A stretch of 64,000 nt of DNA from Azospirillum brasilense (GCF_022023855.1 NZ_CP059449.1:620001-684000), one strand, 5' to 3'; counted from the stretch's first letter, positions 1-9,871 are shown. Notes: generated by a model not told the origin, from the letters alone. Numbers and translations are program-made.

Positions 1-1589
1 GCCGAGTCGGCGCGGTCGGTCAGCTCCTGCACGGTCTCGCGCCCCACCCGGTGCACGGCGACGCCGATGGACAGGCCCAGCGGCTTGTCCGGACCGGCGG
101 AGAGATGGCGCAGCGCGACCATCCCGGCCAGCAGCCGTTCGGCCACCGCCACCGCCTGCTCCTCGTCGGTGCGACCCAGCCACAGGACGAACTCGTCGCC
201 GCCCAGCCGTCCCGGCAGGTCGCCGGGCCGGACGCCGTTGGTCAGCAGCCCGCCGATGGCCTTCAGCACGGCGTCGCCTTGCTGATGCCCATGCAGGTCG
301 TTCACGGCCTTGAAATTGTCGAGGTCCACGTAGAGCAGCGCGGACGGCCCTGTGTCCGAACGGCCGAGCACCTCGTCCAGCCGCTCGAAGAAGGTGCGGC
401 GGTTGAACAGGCCGGTCAGCCCGTCGCGCTCCGACAGACGGCGCAGCCGCTCCTGATAGGCCAGATGCGCGTGGGCGATGCCGATGTGGTCGGCCACGCC
501 GGACAGCAGCATCCGGTCCTCGTCGTCCCACGGATCGGAATCGTCACCGCGCCAGATCACCACGGCGCCGTTCACCGCCTGACGGTGTTCCGTCCGGGCG
601 GCCAACAGCCGGTTCGCCCCCAGGGTCAGCTCATGCGGGTCCTCGCTGCCGGCGATCTCCTCCAGAACGGGGCGCGACAGGTCGGAGAGCAGTTCCTCCG
701 GGATCTCCGCGGCGAAATCGGCGGCGGGACGCAGGGCGCCCGTTTCCGTCGCGCGGTAGATGCGGCAGCCGTCGGCGCCCAGCGCACGCGCGGTTTCCAC
801 CGCGGCGACGTGCAGCGCCTTCTGGGCGTCGAGCTGGTCGCGCAACGTGTGGACGATGTGGGCGAGCATCTTTTCGCGGTTGCGCACCCGTGCCAGCTCG
901 GCGGAACGCAGCACCTGCTCCGTCGTTTCGCGGCAGACGCCGCGCGCACCCATCCATTCTCCCTGCGGGCCGAACAGCGGCACCGCCGACACCACGAAGC
1001 AGGCGGGCAGATCGTCAACCCGCTTCAGCCACAGCTCCGCCTGATCGACGGGACGGCGGCTGTCGAACGGCAACGGCAGGTCGCCCCACTCGGTCACCGC
1101 CAGATCCTTGGGGTTGCGACCAATCAACGCATCCGAGCTGTAGCCCAGCGCGCCCTTGGGCGTGACGAAGACGAATCGCCCGTCGCTGCCTGTTTCCCAG
1201 GCAAAATCGCTCGAAACCTCGACAAGATCCTTGTAGCGGCGGCGCGACTCGATCAGCGTCTGGCGGAGCTGCCGCTCCAGCGTGGCGTCGCGCCCCAGCA
1301 GCAGGATTTCCCCGTCGGGCAGCGGCGTGGCCGCCCATTCGACGATCATCACGCCGCGCGGCAACTCCACCGGAAGGGAGCGCAGGCCCGGCGCGACGCT
1401 GCACGTCGCCAGCCACCCCTGGATGTCCGCGAGCCAGCGTCCGCCGGCGGACAGCAGCTCGTCCGCGGCGGCGTTCGCGGCGGCAACCGCATGAGCGGAA
1501 TCCAACCGGATCGCCGGACCGGGGAATGCGGCCAGGAGCGTGGGGGTAAGGATGACGCCGGACGGGTTGGCCGGCGGAACTTCGGACAT
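1..1589 (-). CDS. PAS/GAF/GGDEF sensor diguanylate cyclase, 3' end outside window
   Basis: Predicted cytoplasmic diguanylate cyclase making cyclic di-GMP. The start is the ATG whose complement ends at 1589, and 529 codons are open to the window edge. Read by hand: a PAS-like segment near residues 110-145 (DFAWETGSDGRFVFVTPKG), a GAF-like middle part (about 220-380), then the GGDEF domain with YVDLDNFKAVND and the catalytic GGDEF at residues 463-467. An RPGD inhibitory I-site lies five residues before GGDEF, so product feedback is expected. No membrane segment is visible. An EAL domain could follow beyond the edge. It is divergent from the HAD nucleotidase gene. Family assignment is secure; the sensed signal is unknown. 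Confidence 0.88.
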   Translation of the reverse strand, partial: MSEVPPANPSGVILTPTLLAAFPGPAIRLDSAHAVAAANAAADELLSAGGRWLADIQGWLATCSVAPGLRSLPVELPRGVMIVEWAATPLPDGEILLLGRDATLERQLRQTLIESRRRYKDLVEVSSDFAWETGSDGRFVFVTPKGALGYSSDALIGRNPKDLAVTEWGDLPLPFDSRRPVDQAELWLKRVDDLPACFVVSAVPLFGPQGEWMGARGVCRETTEQVLRSAELARVRNREKMLAHIVHTLRDQLDAQKALHVAAVETARALGADGCRIYRATETGALRPAADFAAEIPEELLSDLSRPVLEEIAGSEDPHELTLGANRLLAARTEHRQAVNGAVVIWRGDDSDPWDDEDRMLLSGVADHIGIAHAHLAYQERLRRLSERDGLTGLFNRRTFFERLDEVLGRSDTGPSALLYVDLDNFKAVNDLHGHQQGDAVLKAIGGLLTNGVRPGDLPGRLGGDEFVLWLGRTDEEQAVAVAERLLAGMVALRHLSAGPDKPLGLSIGVAVHRVGRETVQELTDRADS

Positions 1590-1715
1590 TGGGTCTGCGG
1601 ACACGGTGCGAACCTGAGACTGCGCGGGGCGGAGTATACCGGAAAAATGCGTTTCTTCGCCGAATCTTTCTTCAGGCGGTCCGGGCACCTGCCATACGCA
1701 ACCACTCATTGAAAG

Positions 1716-1739
1716 CGTTTCCACTCCGGAGCGGAAACG
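1716..1739. promoter_or_regulatory. Inverted repeat in a divergent intergenic region
   Basis: CGTTTCCACTCC followed directly by GGAGCGGAAACG pairs at 11 of 12 positions. It lies between the divergent GGDEF gene and the HAD nucleotidase gene. With almost no loop it looks more like a protein-binding operator than a terminator. The binding factor is unknown. Confidence 0.4.
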
Positions 1740-1794
1740 GGCCATGCGGCGAAGCGGCTTGCGGGCGGACCGGCGAAGCCCCATTGTTCAGGCC

Positions 1795-2469
1795 ATGATG
1801 GCTTCCCTCCGCGACACCGGGGTCTGGATCTTCGACCTCGACAACACCCTCTATCCCGCCTCCTGCAACCTGTTCGCCCAGGTGGACCGGCGCATCGGCG
1901 ATTTCATCGCCGGGCATTTCGGCATCACCTACGACGAGGCGCGCGTCATGCAGAAGCGCTTCTTCCGGGAGCACGGGACGACGCTGCGTGGCCTGATGGT
2001 GGAGCACGACGTCGATCCGGTGCCCTTCCTGGATTACGTCCACGACATCGACGTCAGCCCGGTGGCACCCTGCCCCAGCATGGCGGACGCGCTCAACCGG
2101 CTGCCGGGGCGCAAGATCATCTACACCAACGGCTCCGTCCGCCACGCCGAGAACGTGACTCGGCAGCTGGGCATCGACGGCTGCTTCGAGGCGACCTTCG
2201 GCATCGTCGAGGCCGGCTATGTGCCCAAGCCCGACCCGCGGCCCTACGACATCCTCGTGGACCATTACGACATCGACCCCGCCCGCGCCTGCATGGTGGA
2301 GGACATCGCCCGCAACCTCGTCCCCGCCCACGCCCTGGGCATGACGACGGTCTGGGTGCGCAGCGAGGCCGACTGGTCCCGCCCCGACGCGGGCGGAGTC
2401 GGCACCGGCAGCCACATCCACCACACCGTGGACGACCTGCCGGCCTGGCTGGAGGAGATCGCGGGCTGA
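1795..2469 (+). CDS. HAD-superfamily pyrimidine 5'-nucleotidase
   Basis: Predicted soluble phosphatase of the pyrimidine 5'-nucleotidase group (yeast Sdt1-like), removing phosphate from nucleoside monophosphates. HAD motif I is FDLDNTLYP near the N-terminus, motif II is YTNGS, the lysine motif is VPKPDP, and motif IV is MVEDIARNL. The 224-residue length suits the family. I start at the ATG pair 1795/1798 because family members begin just before WIFDLDNT; an in-frame ATG at 1744 would add 17 arginine-rich residues and is less likely. It lies upstream of dapD but has its own 125-bp gap. The exact substrate cannot be told from sequence. Confidence 0.85.
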   Translation: MMASLRDTGVWIFDLDNTLYPASCNLFAQVDRRIGDFIAGHFGITYDEARVMQKRFFREHGTTLRGLMVEHDVDPVPFLDYVHDIDVSPVAPCPSMADALNRLPGRKIIYTNGSVRHAENVTRQLGIDGCFEATFGIVEAGYVPKPDPRPYDILVDHYDIDPARACMVEDIARNLVPAHALGMTTVWVRSEADWSRPDAGGVGTGSHIHHTVDDLPAWLEEIAG

Positions 2470-2593
2470 GCGGCGACCGCAAGGCCCCTCACACACCCCG
2501 TAGGAACCCTTTGAGAACAAGGCAACGTTGACAAGGCGGCGCGGCGCGGCCCATGTTCCGAACCCTCGAACAGACAGCCCAGCGAATGCCGCC

Positions 2594-3436
<843 letters not shown>

Positions 3437-3455
3437 CGCCGGGGAAGACCATACG

Positions 3456-4646
3456 ATGACCACCGCCGCCGTTCCCTCCTTCGACCCCTGCGATCCCGTC
3501 GCGGTGGCGCAGGCCCTGATCCGCTGCCCCAGCGTGACGCCCGAGGATGGCGGCGCTCTGGGCGTTCTGGAGGCGGCGCTGGCGCCGCTGGGCTTCGTCT
3601 GCCACCGCCTGCGGTTCGAGGAGGAGGGCACGGCGCCGGTGGACAACCTCTACGCCCGTCTGGGCACGGAGGGGCCGAACTTCTGCTTCGCCGGGCACAC
3701 CGACGTGGTGCCCCCCGGCGAGCTGAAGGGCTGGTCCATCGACCCCTTCGCCGCGGAGATCCACAACGGCCGCCTCTACGGCCGGGGTGCGGTGGACATG
3801 AAGGGGGCCATCGCCGCCTTCGTCGCCGCCGCGGCCCGCCATGTGAAGGCGGCCAAAGAAACGGGCAATGCGCCCAAGGGCTCGATCAGCCTGCTGATCA
3901 CCGGGGACGAGGAGGGGGTCGCCATCAACGGCACCCGCAAGGTGCTGGACTGGATGCAGGCCAAGGGTGAAAAGCTCGACGCCTGCGTGGTCGGGGAGCC
4001 GACCAACCCCAAAGCGCTGGGCGACATGATCAAGATCGGGCGGCGCGGCAGCATGACCGCCTTCCTGACCGTCCACGGCGCGCAGGGGCACGTCGCCTAC
4101 CCGCATCTGGCCGACAACCCGCTGCCCCGGCTGGCCCGCATGCTGGCAGCCATCACGGCGGAGCCGCTGGACGCCGGCACCCCGCATTTCCAGCCGTCGA
4201 ACCTGGAGCTGACGACTATCGACGTCGGCAACCCGGCGCACAACGTCATCCCGGCGCAGGGCAAGGCGACGCTGAACATCCGCTTCAACGACCTGCACAC
4301 CGCCGACACGCTGCTGGCGTGGCTGCGCGAGCGGCTCGACCGGGTGGGCGGCTCCTACGAGCTGGACCATTTCGTGTCGGGCGACAGTTTCCTGACCCCG
4401 CCTGGCCCGCTCACCGAGCTGGTCGCCGCAGCAGCGGAGCGTGTCACCGGGCGCCGTCCCGAATACTCGACGACCGGCGGCACGTCGGACGCCCGCTTCA
4501 TCAAGAATTTCTGCCCGGTGGTGGAGTTCGGCCTCGTCGGGCAGACGATGCACAAGGTGGACGAGCACACCGCGCTGGACGACCTGACCCGCCTGACCGA
4601 CATTTACGGCGAGGTTTTGCGAAACGTCTTCGACCGGATCGGTTGA
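3456..4646 (+). CDS. dapE: Succinyl-diaminopimelate desuccinylase
   Basis: Zinc-dependent M20 peptidase-family hydrolase that removes succinate from N-succinyl-LL-diaminopimelate, two steps after DapD. Visible family marks: [12 protein letters not shown] with the metal-binding His and Asp, GRGAVDMKG, the catalytic ITGDEEG pair of glutamates, and the C-terminal [11 protein letters not shown]. The 396 residues are slightly longer than Escherichia coli DapE (375). Cytoplasmic. It follows dapD by 19 bases and precedes a small membrane-protein gene by 47 bases. Confidence 0.96.
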   Translation: MTTAAVPSFDPCDPVAVAQALIRCPSVTPEDGGALGVLEAALAPLGFVCHRLRFEEEGTAPVDNLYARLGTEGPNFCFAGHTDVVPPGELKGWSIDPFAAEIHNGRLYGRGAVDMKGAIAAFVAAAARHVKAAKETGNAPKGSISLLITGDEEGVAINGTRKVLDWMQAKGEKLDACVVGEPTNPKALGDMIKIGRRGSMTAFLTVHGAQGHVAYPHLADNPLPRLARMLAAITAEPLDAGTPHFQPSNLELTTIDVGNPAHNVIPAQGKATLNIRFNDLHTADTLLAWLRERLDRVGGSYELDHFVSGDSFLTPPGPLTELVAAAAERVTGRRPEYSTTGGTSDARFIKNFCPVVEFGLVGQTMHKVDEHTALDDLTRLTDIYGEVLRNVFDRIG

Positions 4647-4693
4647 CGCAAGGCTTCCTCCGCCCGTTCCCACCACCCTCCGGTGACCGCAAC

Positions 4694-5263
4694 ATGCCGC
4701 TGACCGCCCGGGACGTCGCCTCCTCCGTCTTCGGCGCCTATCGCCTGGCCCGGTTCGACCCCACCGGATTGCAGCATCTGGACCGCACCCCCGAAGGGGC
4801 GTGGAAGTCCTTCTACGCCGCGGTGATCGTCGCCCCGGCCTGGACGCTGCTGCTGGCGATCCGGCTGTGGGGCCAGGTGCCGGACACGCCGCTGTTCCAG
4901 CTCGTGGTGGTGGAGGCCATCGCCTATGTCATCAGCTGGACGGCCTTCCCCGTGGTCATGCACGGGGTGAGCGGGCTGCTCGACCGGCAGAACCGCTACA
5001 TTGATTTCCTGTGCGCCTACAACTGGTCGTCGGTCGTGCAGATGGGCATCTATCTGCCGGTGGTGATCCTGGCCGCCACGGGGCTTCTGCCCGGCCCGAT
5101 CTCCGAAGGGCTGGTGTTCGGCATCATGCTGGCGATGCTGACCTACCAGTGGTTCGTTATGCGCACGGCGCTGGACATCTCCGGCGTCGCGGCGGCGGTC
5201 CTGGTCCTGCTCGACCTGTTCCTGTCGGCGCTGATCACCGACTTCGCCGACGGGCTGCTGTAG
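4694..5263 (+). CDS. Conserved integral membrane protein of unknown function
   Basis: A 189-residue protein with about five hydrophobic segments, including WTLLLAIRLWG, VVVEAIAYVISWTAFPVVM, MGIYLPVVILAATGLL, a stretch around LVFGIMLAMLTYQW, and AAAVLVLLDLFLSALI. The N-terminal 40 residues are soluble and start MPLTARDVASSVFGAYRLARFD. I do not recognise a named domain with confidence; a Yip1-like small membrane protein is possible. It sits 47 bases after dapE on the same strand and is followed by a palindromic repeat element, so it probably ends this transcript. No catalytic motif was seen. Confidence 0.75.
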   Translation: MPLTARDVASSVFGAYRLARFDPTGLQHLDRTPEGAWKSFYAAVIVAPAWTLLLAIRLWGQVPDTPLFQLVVVEAIAYVISWTAFPVVMHGVSGLLDRQNRYIDFLCAYNWSSVVQMGIYLPVVILAATGLLPGPISEGLVFGIMLAMLTYQWFVMRTALDISGVAAAVLVLLDLFLSALITDFADGLL

Positions 5264-5271
5264 CAGCGTTT

Positions 5272-5371
5272 GCCCCCACCCCGGCCCTCCCCCGCTGGGC
5301 GGGGGAGGGAGAAACATGCGAGGCGGCAGTTCCCTCCCCCGCCCAGCGGGGGAGGGTTAGGGTGGGGGCAA
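5272..5371. repeat. Palindromic intergenic repeat, copy 1 (paired REP/BIME-like)
   Basis: Two GC-rich half-units in opposite orientation, each a hairpin built on CCCTCCCCCGC and GCGGGGGAGGG, bounded by GCCCCCACC at the left and GGTGGGGGC at the right. It separates the membrane-protein gene from convergent cobT. Related copies occur at 8556-8665, 17130-17210 and 33351-33389, all in intergenic or gene-end positions. Confidence 0.8.
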
Positions 5372-5378
5372 GTGCGAC

Positions 5379-6407
5379 TCACACCCCGCGGGTGCTGACG
5401 CCCGCGTCGGCGAAGGTCGCCATGCCGGCGTGGCAGGCGCAGGCCGACTTCACGATGTTGATCGCCAGCGCCGCGCCCGAGCCCTCGCCCAGACGCATCC
5501 CCAGATCGAGCAGCGGCTCCTTGCCGATGGCCGCCAGCAGATGATCGTGGCCCGGCTCGACCGAGCGGTGGGCGACCATGCAATGGTCGAGCGCCCGGCG
5601 GTCGGCCTTGAACAGCACCGCCGCCGCCGCCGTGCAGGCGTAGCCGTCGAGCAGCACCGGCACCCGCGCCATGCGGGCGGCCAGGATGGCGCCGGCGATG
5701 GCCGCCAGCTCATAGCCGCCGAAGCAGCGCAGCGCCTCGAACGGGTCGTCCTTGGCCTGCGGGTTGGCGGCCAGACCGGCCTCGACGGCGGCGATCTTGC
5801 GGGCCAGCCCCTCGTCGTCCACGCCGGTGCCGCGGCCCGTCCAGTCCTTGGCCTCGCCCCCGAACAACGCGTGGCAGAGCGCCGCCGCCGCGGTGGAGTT
5901 GCCGATGCCCATCTCGCCGAGCGCCAGAAGCTGGACGCCCGTCTCCACGGCCATCATGCCGTAGGCCATCGCCTGGCAGCAGTCCTCCTCGCCCATCGCT
6001 GGGCCTTCGGTGAAGTCGGCGGTGGGGGTCTCCAGATCCAGCTCGTAGACGCGCAGGTCGGCGTCGGCCACCTCGCAGAGCTGGTTCACGGCGGCGCCGC
6101 CGCTCTGGAAGTTCTGGACCATCTGGGCGGTCACCGCCGCCGGGTAGGCCGAGACGCCGCGGGCGGCGACGCCGTGGTTGCCGGCGAAGACGGCGACGCG
6201 CGGACGCCGCACCTCCGCCGGGTGCTGGCCCTGCCACGTCGCCATCCACTGGGCGATCTCCTCCAACCGGCCGAGCGCGCCCGCCGGCTTGGTGAGCTGC
6301 CGTTCGCGCTGGAGGGCCGCCGTACCGGCGTCGAGGTCCGGCCCCGGCAGGTTGCGCACCAGCGCGCGGATTTCCTCGAAGGTGATGGCGGGCTGCGTGT
6401 TGCTCAT
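5379..6407 (-). CDS. cobT: Nicotinate-nucleotide--dimethylbenzimidazole phosphoribosyltransferase
   Basis: Makes alpha-ribazole phosphate from nicotinate mononucleotide and dimethylbenzimidazole for the lower ligand of cobalamin. This is cobT in enteric naming and cobU in Pseudomonas denitrificans naming; it is not the cobaltochelatase CobT at 57438. The 342 residues fit the family. Motifs include GEMGIGNSTAAAAL and, near the C-terminus, DHCMVAHRSVEPGHDHLL and GEGSGAALAI with the catalytic glutamate. I start at MSNTQPAITFEE (complement of CAT 6405-6407), because the frame stays open to 7283 only as an antisense shadow of cobS. It is divergent from cobS across 174 bases. Confidence 0.95.
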   Translation of the reverse strand: MSNTQPAITFEEIRALVRNLPGPDLDAGTAALQRERQLTKPAGALGRLEEIAQWMATWQGQHPAEVRRPRVAVFAGNHGVAARGVSAYPAAVTAQMVQNFQSGGAAVNQLCEVADADLRVYELDLETPTADFTEGPAMGEEDCCQAMAYGMMAVETGVQLLALGEMGIGNSTAAAALCHALFGGEAKDWTGRGTGVDDEGLARKIAAVEAGLAANPQAKDDPFEALRCFGGYELAAIAGAILAARMARVPVLLDGYACTAAAAVLFKADRRALDHCMVAHRSVEPGHDHLLAAIGKEPLLDLGMRLGEGSGAALAINIVKSACACHAGMATFADAGVSTRGV

Positions 6408-6516
6408 GGCGAAGGGTCCTGACGCTGACGGCAGAGGGTGTGATCGGGAAACGATGAAAAAAGCGGCGCGACCTTGGACCATTCCCGACCCGCTGTCAAA
6501 GCGCCTCTCGTCCGGT

Positions 6517-6548
6517 CTGTCATCCGTTGCTGGGCTGTTATCCGTTGC
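6517..6548. promoter_or_regulatory. Direct repeat in the cobT/cobS divergent region
   Basis: CTGTCATCCGTTGC (6517-6530) and CTGTTATCCGTTGC (6535-6548) differ at one base and lie 18 bases apart, just upstream of cobS. The spacing suits a dimeric regulator bound on adjacent turns. No cobalamin-riboswitch core was recognised in this interval. Confidence 0.4.
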
Positions 6549-6581
6549 GGCGGGCCTGGGGTTGCCGTACTCCGAAGCGCC

Positions 6582-7361
6582 ATGTCCGCAGATTCCCCCG
6601 CCCCCTCCCTCTCCCGCTGGACCTCCGATCTGGTGCTGGCCGTCGTCTTCCTGACGCGGTTGCCCCTGCGCCTGTCCGGCCCGCTGGCCGAGGACGCCCA
6701 CGCCCGTGCCATGGGCTGGTTCCCCCTGGTCGGTGCCGGGGTCGGTCTGTTCGGCGGCTCCGTCTACGGGCTGGCCGCAACGGCCCATCTGCCGCCGCTG
6801 CCGGCGGCGCTGCTGGCGCTGGGCGCCATGGTCTGGCTGACCGGCGCCCTGCACGAGGATGGGGCGGCCGACGTCGCCGACGGCTTCGGCGGCGGGCGCG
6901 ACAAGGCCCGCAAGCTGGAGATCATGCGGGACAGCCGGGTCGGCAGCTACGGCGTGCTGGCCATCACCTTCTCGGTCGCCGTCCGCGCCTCGGCGCTGGC
7001 GGCGCTGGCCGAACCGCGCATCGTCATCCCCGCCCTGCTCGCCTCGGGCGCCCTGTCGCGCGGCGGCATGGCGGTGATCGCCCGATCCATGGACCCAGCC
7101 CGCGCCGACGGTCTCGCCGCCCGGCAGGGACGGCCGTCGCCCGGCACGGTGGCTCTGTCGCTCATGCTGGCGCTGGCCGTGGCCGTGGCGGCGCTGCAGG
7201 GGCTGGCTGCTGCCGCGGTCCTCCCGGCCACGCTGGCCGCCCTGGCGGTGGCGTGGCAGGCACAGCGGCAGATCGGCGGCCACACCGGCGACGTGTTCGG
7301 CGCCGCCCAGCAGGTGGCGGAGGCCGCCGTTCTGCTCACCCTGGCCGCGACTGTTGCATGA
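6582..7361 (+). CDS. cobS: Adenosylcobinamide-GDP ribazoletransferase (cobalamin synthase)
   Basis: Integral membrane enzyme joining adenosylcobinamide-GDP and alpha-ribazole (or its phosphate) to give cobalamin (phosphate). Also called cobV; distinct from the cobaltochelatase CobS at 55895. The 259-residue protein carries the family signature HEDGAADVADGFGGGRDKARK followed by MRDSRVGSYG, and several hydrophobic helices (for example ALLALGAMVWLTGAL). The start MSADSPAPSLSRW is chosen over an upstream in-frame ATG at 6474 that would give an unusual 36-residue tail. Its stop overlaps the next start as ATGA. Confidence 0.94.
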   Translation: MSADSPAPSLSRWTSDLVLAVVFLTRLPLRLSGPLAEDAHARAMGWFPLVGAGVGLFGGSVYGLAATAHLPPLPAALLALGAMVWLTGALHEDGAADVADGFGGGRDKARKLEIMRDSRVGSYGVLAITFSVAVRASALAALAEPRIVIPALLASGALSRGGMAVIARSMDPARADGLAARQGRPSPGTVALSLMLALAVAVAALQGLAAAAVLPATLAALAVAWQAQRQIGGHTGDVFGAAQQVAEAAVLLTLAATVA

Positions 7362-7987
7362 AAAACACTCGCTGGTGGCTCATCCGCCACGCTCCCGTCC
7401 CGAATCCGGGAAACGTGATCTACGGACGGAGCGATCCCGCCGCCGACACCGGCGATTCCGACGCGCTGGCGGCGCTGGCGGCGCGGCTGCCCCCGCAGGC
7501 GGTTTGGGTAACCTCGCATCTGCGCCGCACCCGGCAGACGGCGGCGGCGCTGCGCCTGCCCGGCAGCGACATGGCGTTGGTCGAGCGGGCGCTTGCCGAA
7601 CAGGATTTCGGCCGCTGGGAAGGGCTGTCCCACGACGACGTGGCGGAATTGCATCCCGGGGAGGCCCGCCGATTCTGGAACGCCCCGGCGGCGGAGGCCC
7701 CGCCGGACGGCGAAAGCTTCGCGGCGGTGATGGAGCGGGTGGCCGGCGCCGTCGCCCGGTTGACCGACCTCTACGCCGGGCGCGACATCGTGGCGGTGAT
7801 CCACGGCGGGTCGATCCGCGCGGCGCTGGCGCTCGCCCTCGACCTGACGCCTCAGGCGGCTCTGCGGTTGGCGGTGGCGCCGCTGTCGCTGTCTCGGATC
7901 GACCATTACGGCAGCGACGGCGAGGGCGGTTCTTGGTCAGTGGTGGCTCTGAACGCGCTCGGAACCTTTTCGGACCGCGGGCGTTGA
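7358..7987 (+). CDS. cobC: Histidine phosphatase, probable alpha-ribazole phosphatase
   Basis: A 209-residue member of the phosphoglycerate-mutase-like histidine phosphatases. The phosphohistidine motif is LIRHAPVPNPG at residues 8-18, the acidic region is ALAEQDFGRWEG, and the second catalytic histidine is in VIHGGSIRAAL. Overlap with cobS by ATGA implies translational coupling and supports the role of dephosphorylating alpha-ribazole phosphate or cobalamin phosphate. The family is certain. The substrate is inferred from position, as histidine phosphatases are hard to assign by sequence alone. Confidence 0.82.
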   Translation: MKNTRWWLIRHAPVPNPGNVIYGRSDPAADTGDSDALAALAARLPPQAVWVTSHLRRTRQTAAALRLPGSDMALVERALAEQDFGRWEGLSHDDVAELHPGEARRFWNAPAAEAPPDGESFAAVMERVAGAVARLTDLYAGRDIVAVIHGGSIRAALALALDLTPQAALRLAVAPLSLSRIDHYGSDGEGGSWSVVALNALGTFSDRGR

Positions 7988-8023
7988 CCGCACTCCGTTG
8001 GGCTACCAATAGAGGGTCAGACC

Positions 8024-8533
8024 ATGGCAAGAAGTGCTGACGATCGCGAGGCCGCCGAAAAGCTCTGGGGCATGATCAAGGGCGTCCGCATCTGCATGAT
8101 GACGACGCTGGACGAGAACGGCATTTTGCATTCCCGCCCGATGGCGACCCTGCCGCACGCGGGATTCGACGATGGAACCTTGTGGTTCTTTACGCGGGCC
8201 GACTCACCGAAGGTCCATGAACTGAAGACGCATTGGCGCGTCAACCTGTCCTACGCCGATCCCGACAAACAGGATTACGTGTCGGTGTCCGGGGTGGCGG
8301 AGACGGTGCGCGACCGCGAGAAAATCCGCTTCCTGTGGCGGGACATCCTGTCCACCTGGTTCCCGCAGGGGGTGGACGACCCCGATCTCGCCCTGCTGAA
8401 GGTCAGCGTCGATCAGGCCGAATACTGGGACAGCCCGTCGAGCACCATGGTCTACGCCTACGGCTATCTGAAAGCCAAGGTGACCGGCGAGCCGCCGAAG
8501 CCGGGGGATCACGCGAAGATCGCGTTCCAGTAA
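8024..8533 (+). CDS. PNPOx-fold protein, general stress protein 26 type
   Basis: A 169-residue split-barrel flavin-binding protein of the pyridoxamine-phosphate-oxidase superfamily. The N-terminus has KLWGMIKGVRICMMTTLD followed by HSRPMATL, typical of the general stress protein 26 group, and WFFTRADSPKVHEL follows. Members bind FMN or related cofactors, but their reactions are mostly unknown. GAGGG stands about eight bases before the ATG at 8024. It follows cobC by 36 bases, so it may share a transcript, without evidence of a cobalamin role. Confidence 0.85.
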   Translation: MARSADDREAAEKLWGMIKGVRICMMTTLDENGILHSRPMATLPHAGFDDGTLWFFTRADSPKVHELKTHWRVNLSYADPDKQDYVSVSGVAETVRDREKIRFLWRDILSTWFPQGVDDPDLALLKVSVDQAEYWDSPSSTMVYAYGYLKAKVTGEPPKPGDHAKIAFQ

Positions 8534-8555
8534 GCACATGAAAGGGGCCGTGCTT

Positions 8556-8665
8556 GCCCCCACCCTTCCCACGGCTTCGCCGCGGGCCCCTTCCCTCCCC
8601 CGCTTCGCAGGAGAGGGAGCTTAGTCCCCTCCCCTGCGATAGCGGGGGAGGGTCAGGGAGGGGGC
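8556..8665. repeat. Palindromic intergenic repeat, copy 2
   Basis: Diverged relative of the element at 5272-5371. It begins GCCCCCACCCTTCCC, has CCCTCCCCCGC with GAGAGGGAG, then CCCTCCCCTGCG with GCGGGGGAGGG, and ends GGGAGGGGGC. It lies between convergent genes (PNPOx-like protein and lpxD) and could act as a bidirectional transcription barrier. Confidence 0.75.
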
Positions 8666-8675
8666 AACTGCTCCC

Positions 8676-9791
8676 TTATTCGGACTTCCCGCCGCCATCC
8701 AGCGCCCCAACCCGCTTTTTCAGGTCGGTCACGTCCGCGTGCATCCGCTTCAGCCGGGCCAGCCCCTTGTACTGGTCGAAAGCGCGGTCGCGCGGCACCG
8801 CCGGGTAGCCCATGTAGACGGCCTTCGCGGGGATGTCCGTCCCCACGCCGGAATTCGCCGCCACCACCGCGTCGTTGCCGATCTTCACATGGTCGGCCAC
8901 ACCGACCTTGCCGGCCAGCACCACGCGGTCGCCGATGGTCGTGCTGCCGGCGATGCCGACATGGCCGCACAGCATGCAGTTGGTGCCGATCTGCACGTTG
9001 TGGCCGATCTGCACGAGGTTGTCGATTTTGGTGCCGGAGCCGATGCGGGTCGCCGTGATGGTGCCGCGGTCGATGGTGGCGCCGGCCCCCACCTCCACGT
9101 CGTCGCCCAGGATCACCGTGCCGATGGAGTTCACGCGGTGGATCAGCACGTTGGTGCCGACCACCCGGCCCGTCGCCTTGGCCGATTCGACGCTGCCCGG
9201 CTCCGGCGTCACGAAGCTGAAGCCGTCGTTGCCGACCGCGGCGTTGGGGTGGATGATGCAGCGCTCGCCCATCACCACCCGCTCGCCGATGCGGGCGCCG
9301 GGGTGGAGCAGGCAGCCCTTGCCGATCACCGCCTCCGCCCCGACCGTGGCGTGGGGCATGACGATCACGCCCTCGCCCAGCACCGCCTTCGGCCCGACAT
9401 AGGCGAAGGGACCGACCGACACGCCCGCCCCCAGGATGGCCTCCGGCGCCACGAAGGCGGCGGGGTGCACCCCCGGCTCGGCATGGACCGGCTTTTCGAA
9501 GACTGTGGTCAGGCCGGCCATGGCGAAGCGCGGGCGCTTGACGACGATCCAGCCCTTGAGGTTGGCCGGCACCTCCGCCCCTTCCGCGACCACGGCGGCG
9601 ACGGCCTTGCCGCCGGCGAGCAGGTCCGTCATGCCCTTTTCCATGGCGAGCGCCAGATCCTCCGGCCCCTCGGCCTCCGACGGGTGGACGGCGCGGGCGA
9701 TGCGCAGGGTGCCGTCGCCCTCCAGCGCCGCGCCCAGGGCGGCGGCGATCTCGGCGAGGGTGACCGGGGCGGCGGGGGAAACGGGAGTCAT
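8676..9791 (-). CDS. lpxD: UDP-3-O-(3-hydroxyacyl)glucosamine N-acyltransferase
   Basis: Third enzyme of lipid A synthesis, adding an N-linked 3-hydroxyacyl chain from acyl carrier protein to UDP-3-O-acylglucosamine. The 371-residue protein has the N-terminal uridine-binding domain ([18 protein letters not shown]), a left-handed beta-helix of hexapeptide repeats from about residue 115 to 300 ([20 protein letters not shown]), and a C-terminal helix. Within it, [21 protein letters not shown] is typical of LpxD. Start [12 protein letters not shown] at 9791. It is alone here, not with bamA, fabZ and lpxA as in many proteobacteria, and may be a second copy. Confidence 0.9.
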   Translation of the reverse strand: MTPVSPAAPVTLAEIAAALGAALEGDGTLRIARAVHPSEAEGPEDLALAMEKGMTDLLAGGKAVAAVVAEGAEVPANLKGWIVVKRPRFAMAGLTTVFEKPVHAEPGVHPAAFVAPEAILGAGVSVGPFAYVGPKAVLGEGVIVMPHATVGAEAVIGKGCLLHPGARIGERVVMGERCIIHPNAAVGNDGFSFVTPEPGSVESAKATGRVVGTNVLIHRVNSIGTVILGDDVEVGAGATIDRGTITATRIGSGTKIDNLVQIGHNVQIGTNCMLCGHVGIAGSTTIGDRVVLAGKVGVADHVKIGNDAVVAANSGVGTDIPAKAVYMGYPAVPRDRAFDQYKGLARLKRMHADVTDLKKRVGALDGGGKSE

Positions 9792-9871
9792 GGCGGCGCT
9801 CTGGCTGTCGGTCCGAAGAGGCCGGGACGCTAGCACGGCTGACCGGTGCTGGCGAGGGCCGGCGCTTTTTG

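Noticed and set aside
51..1712. Long open frame on the plus strand opposite the GGDEF gene
   Set aside because: It is the complement of a well-motivated GGDEF protein, and its product is a low-complexity Arg/Gln/Gly/Ala sequence without a domain. Such antisense frames are common in GC-rich DNA.
6408..7283. N-terminal extension of the minus-strand phosphoribosyltransferase CobT
   Set aside because: The frame stays open because it lies opposite cobS. Family length and the sequence MSNTQPAITFEE place the start at 6407.
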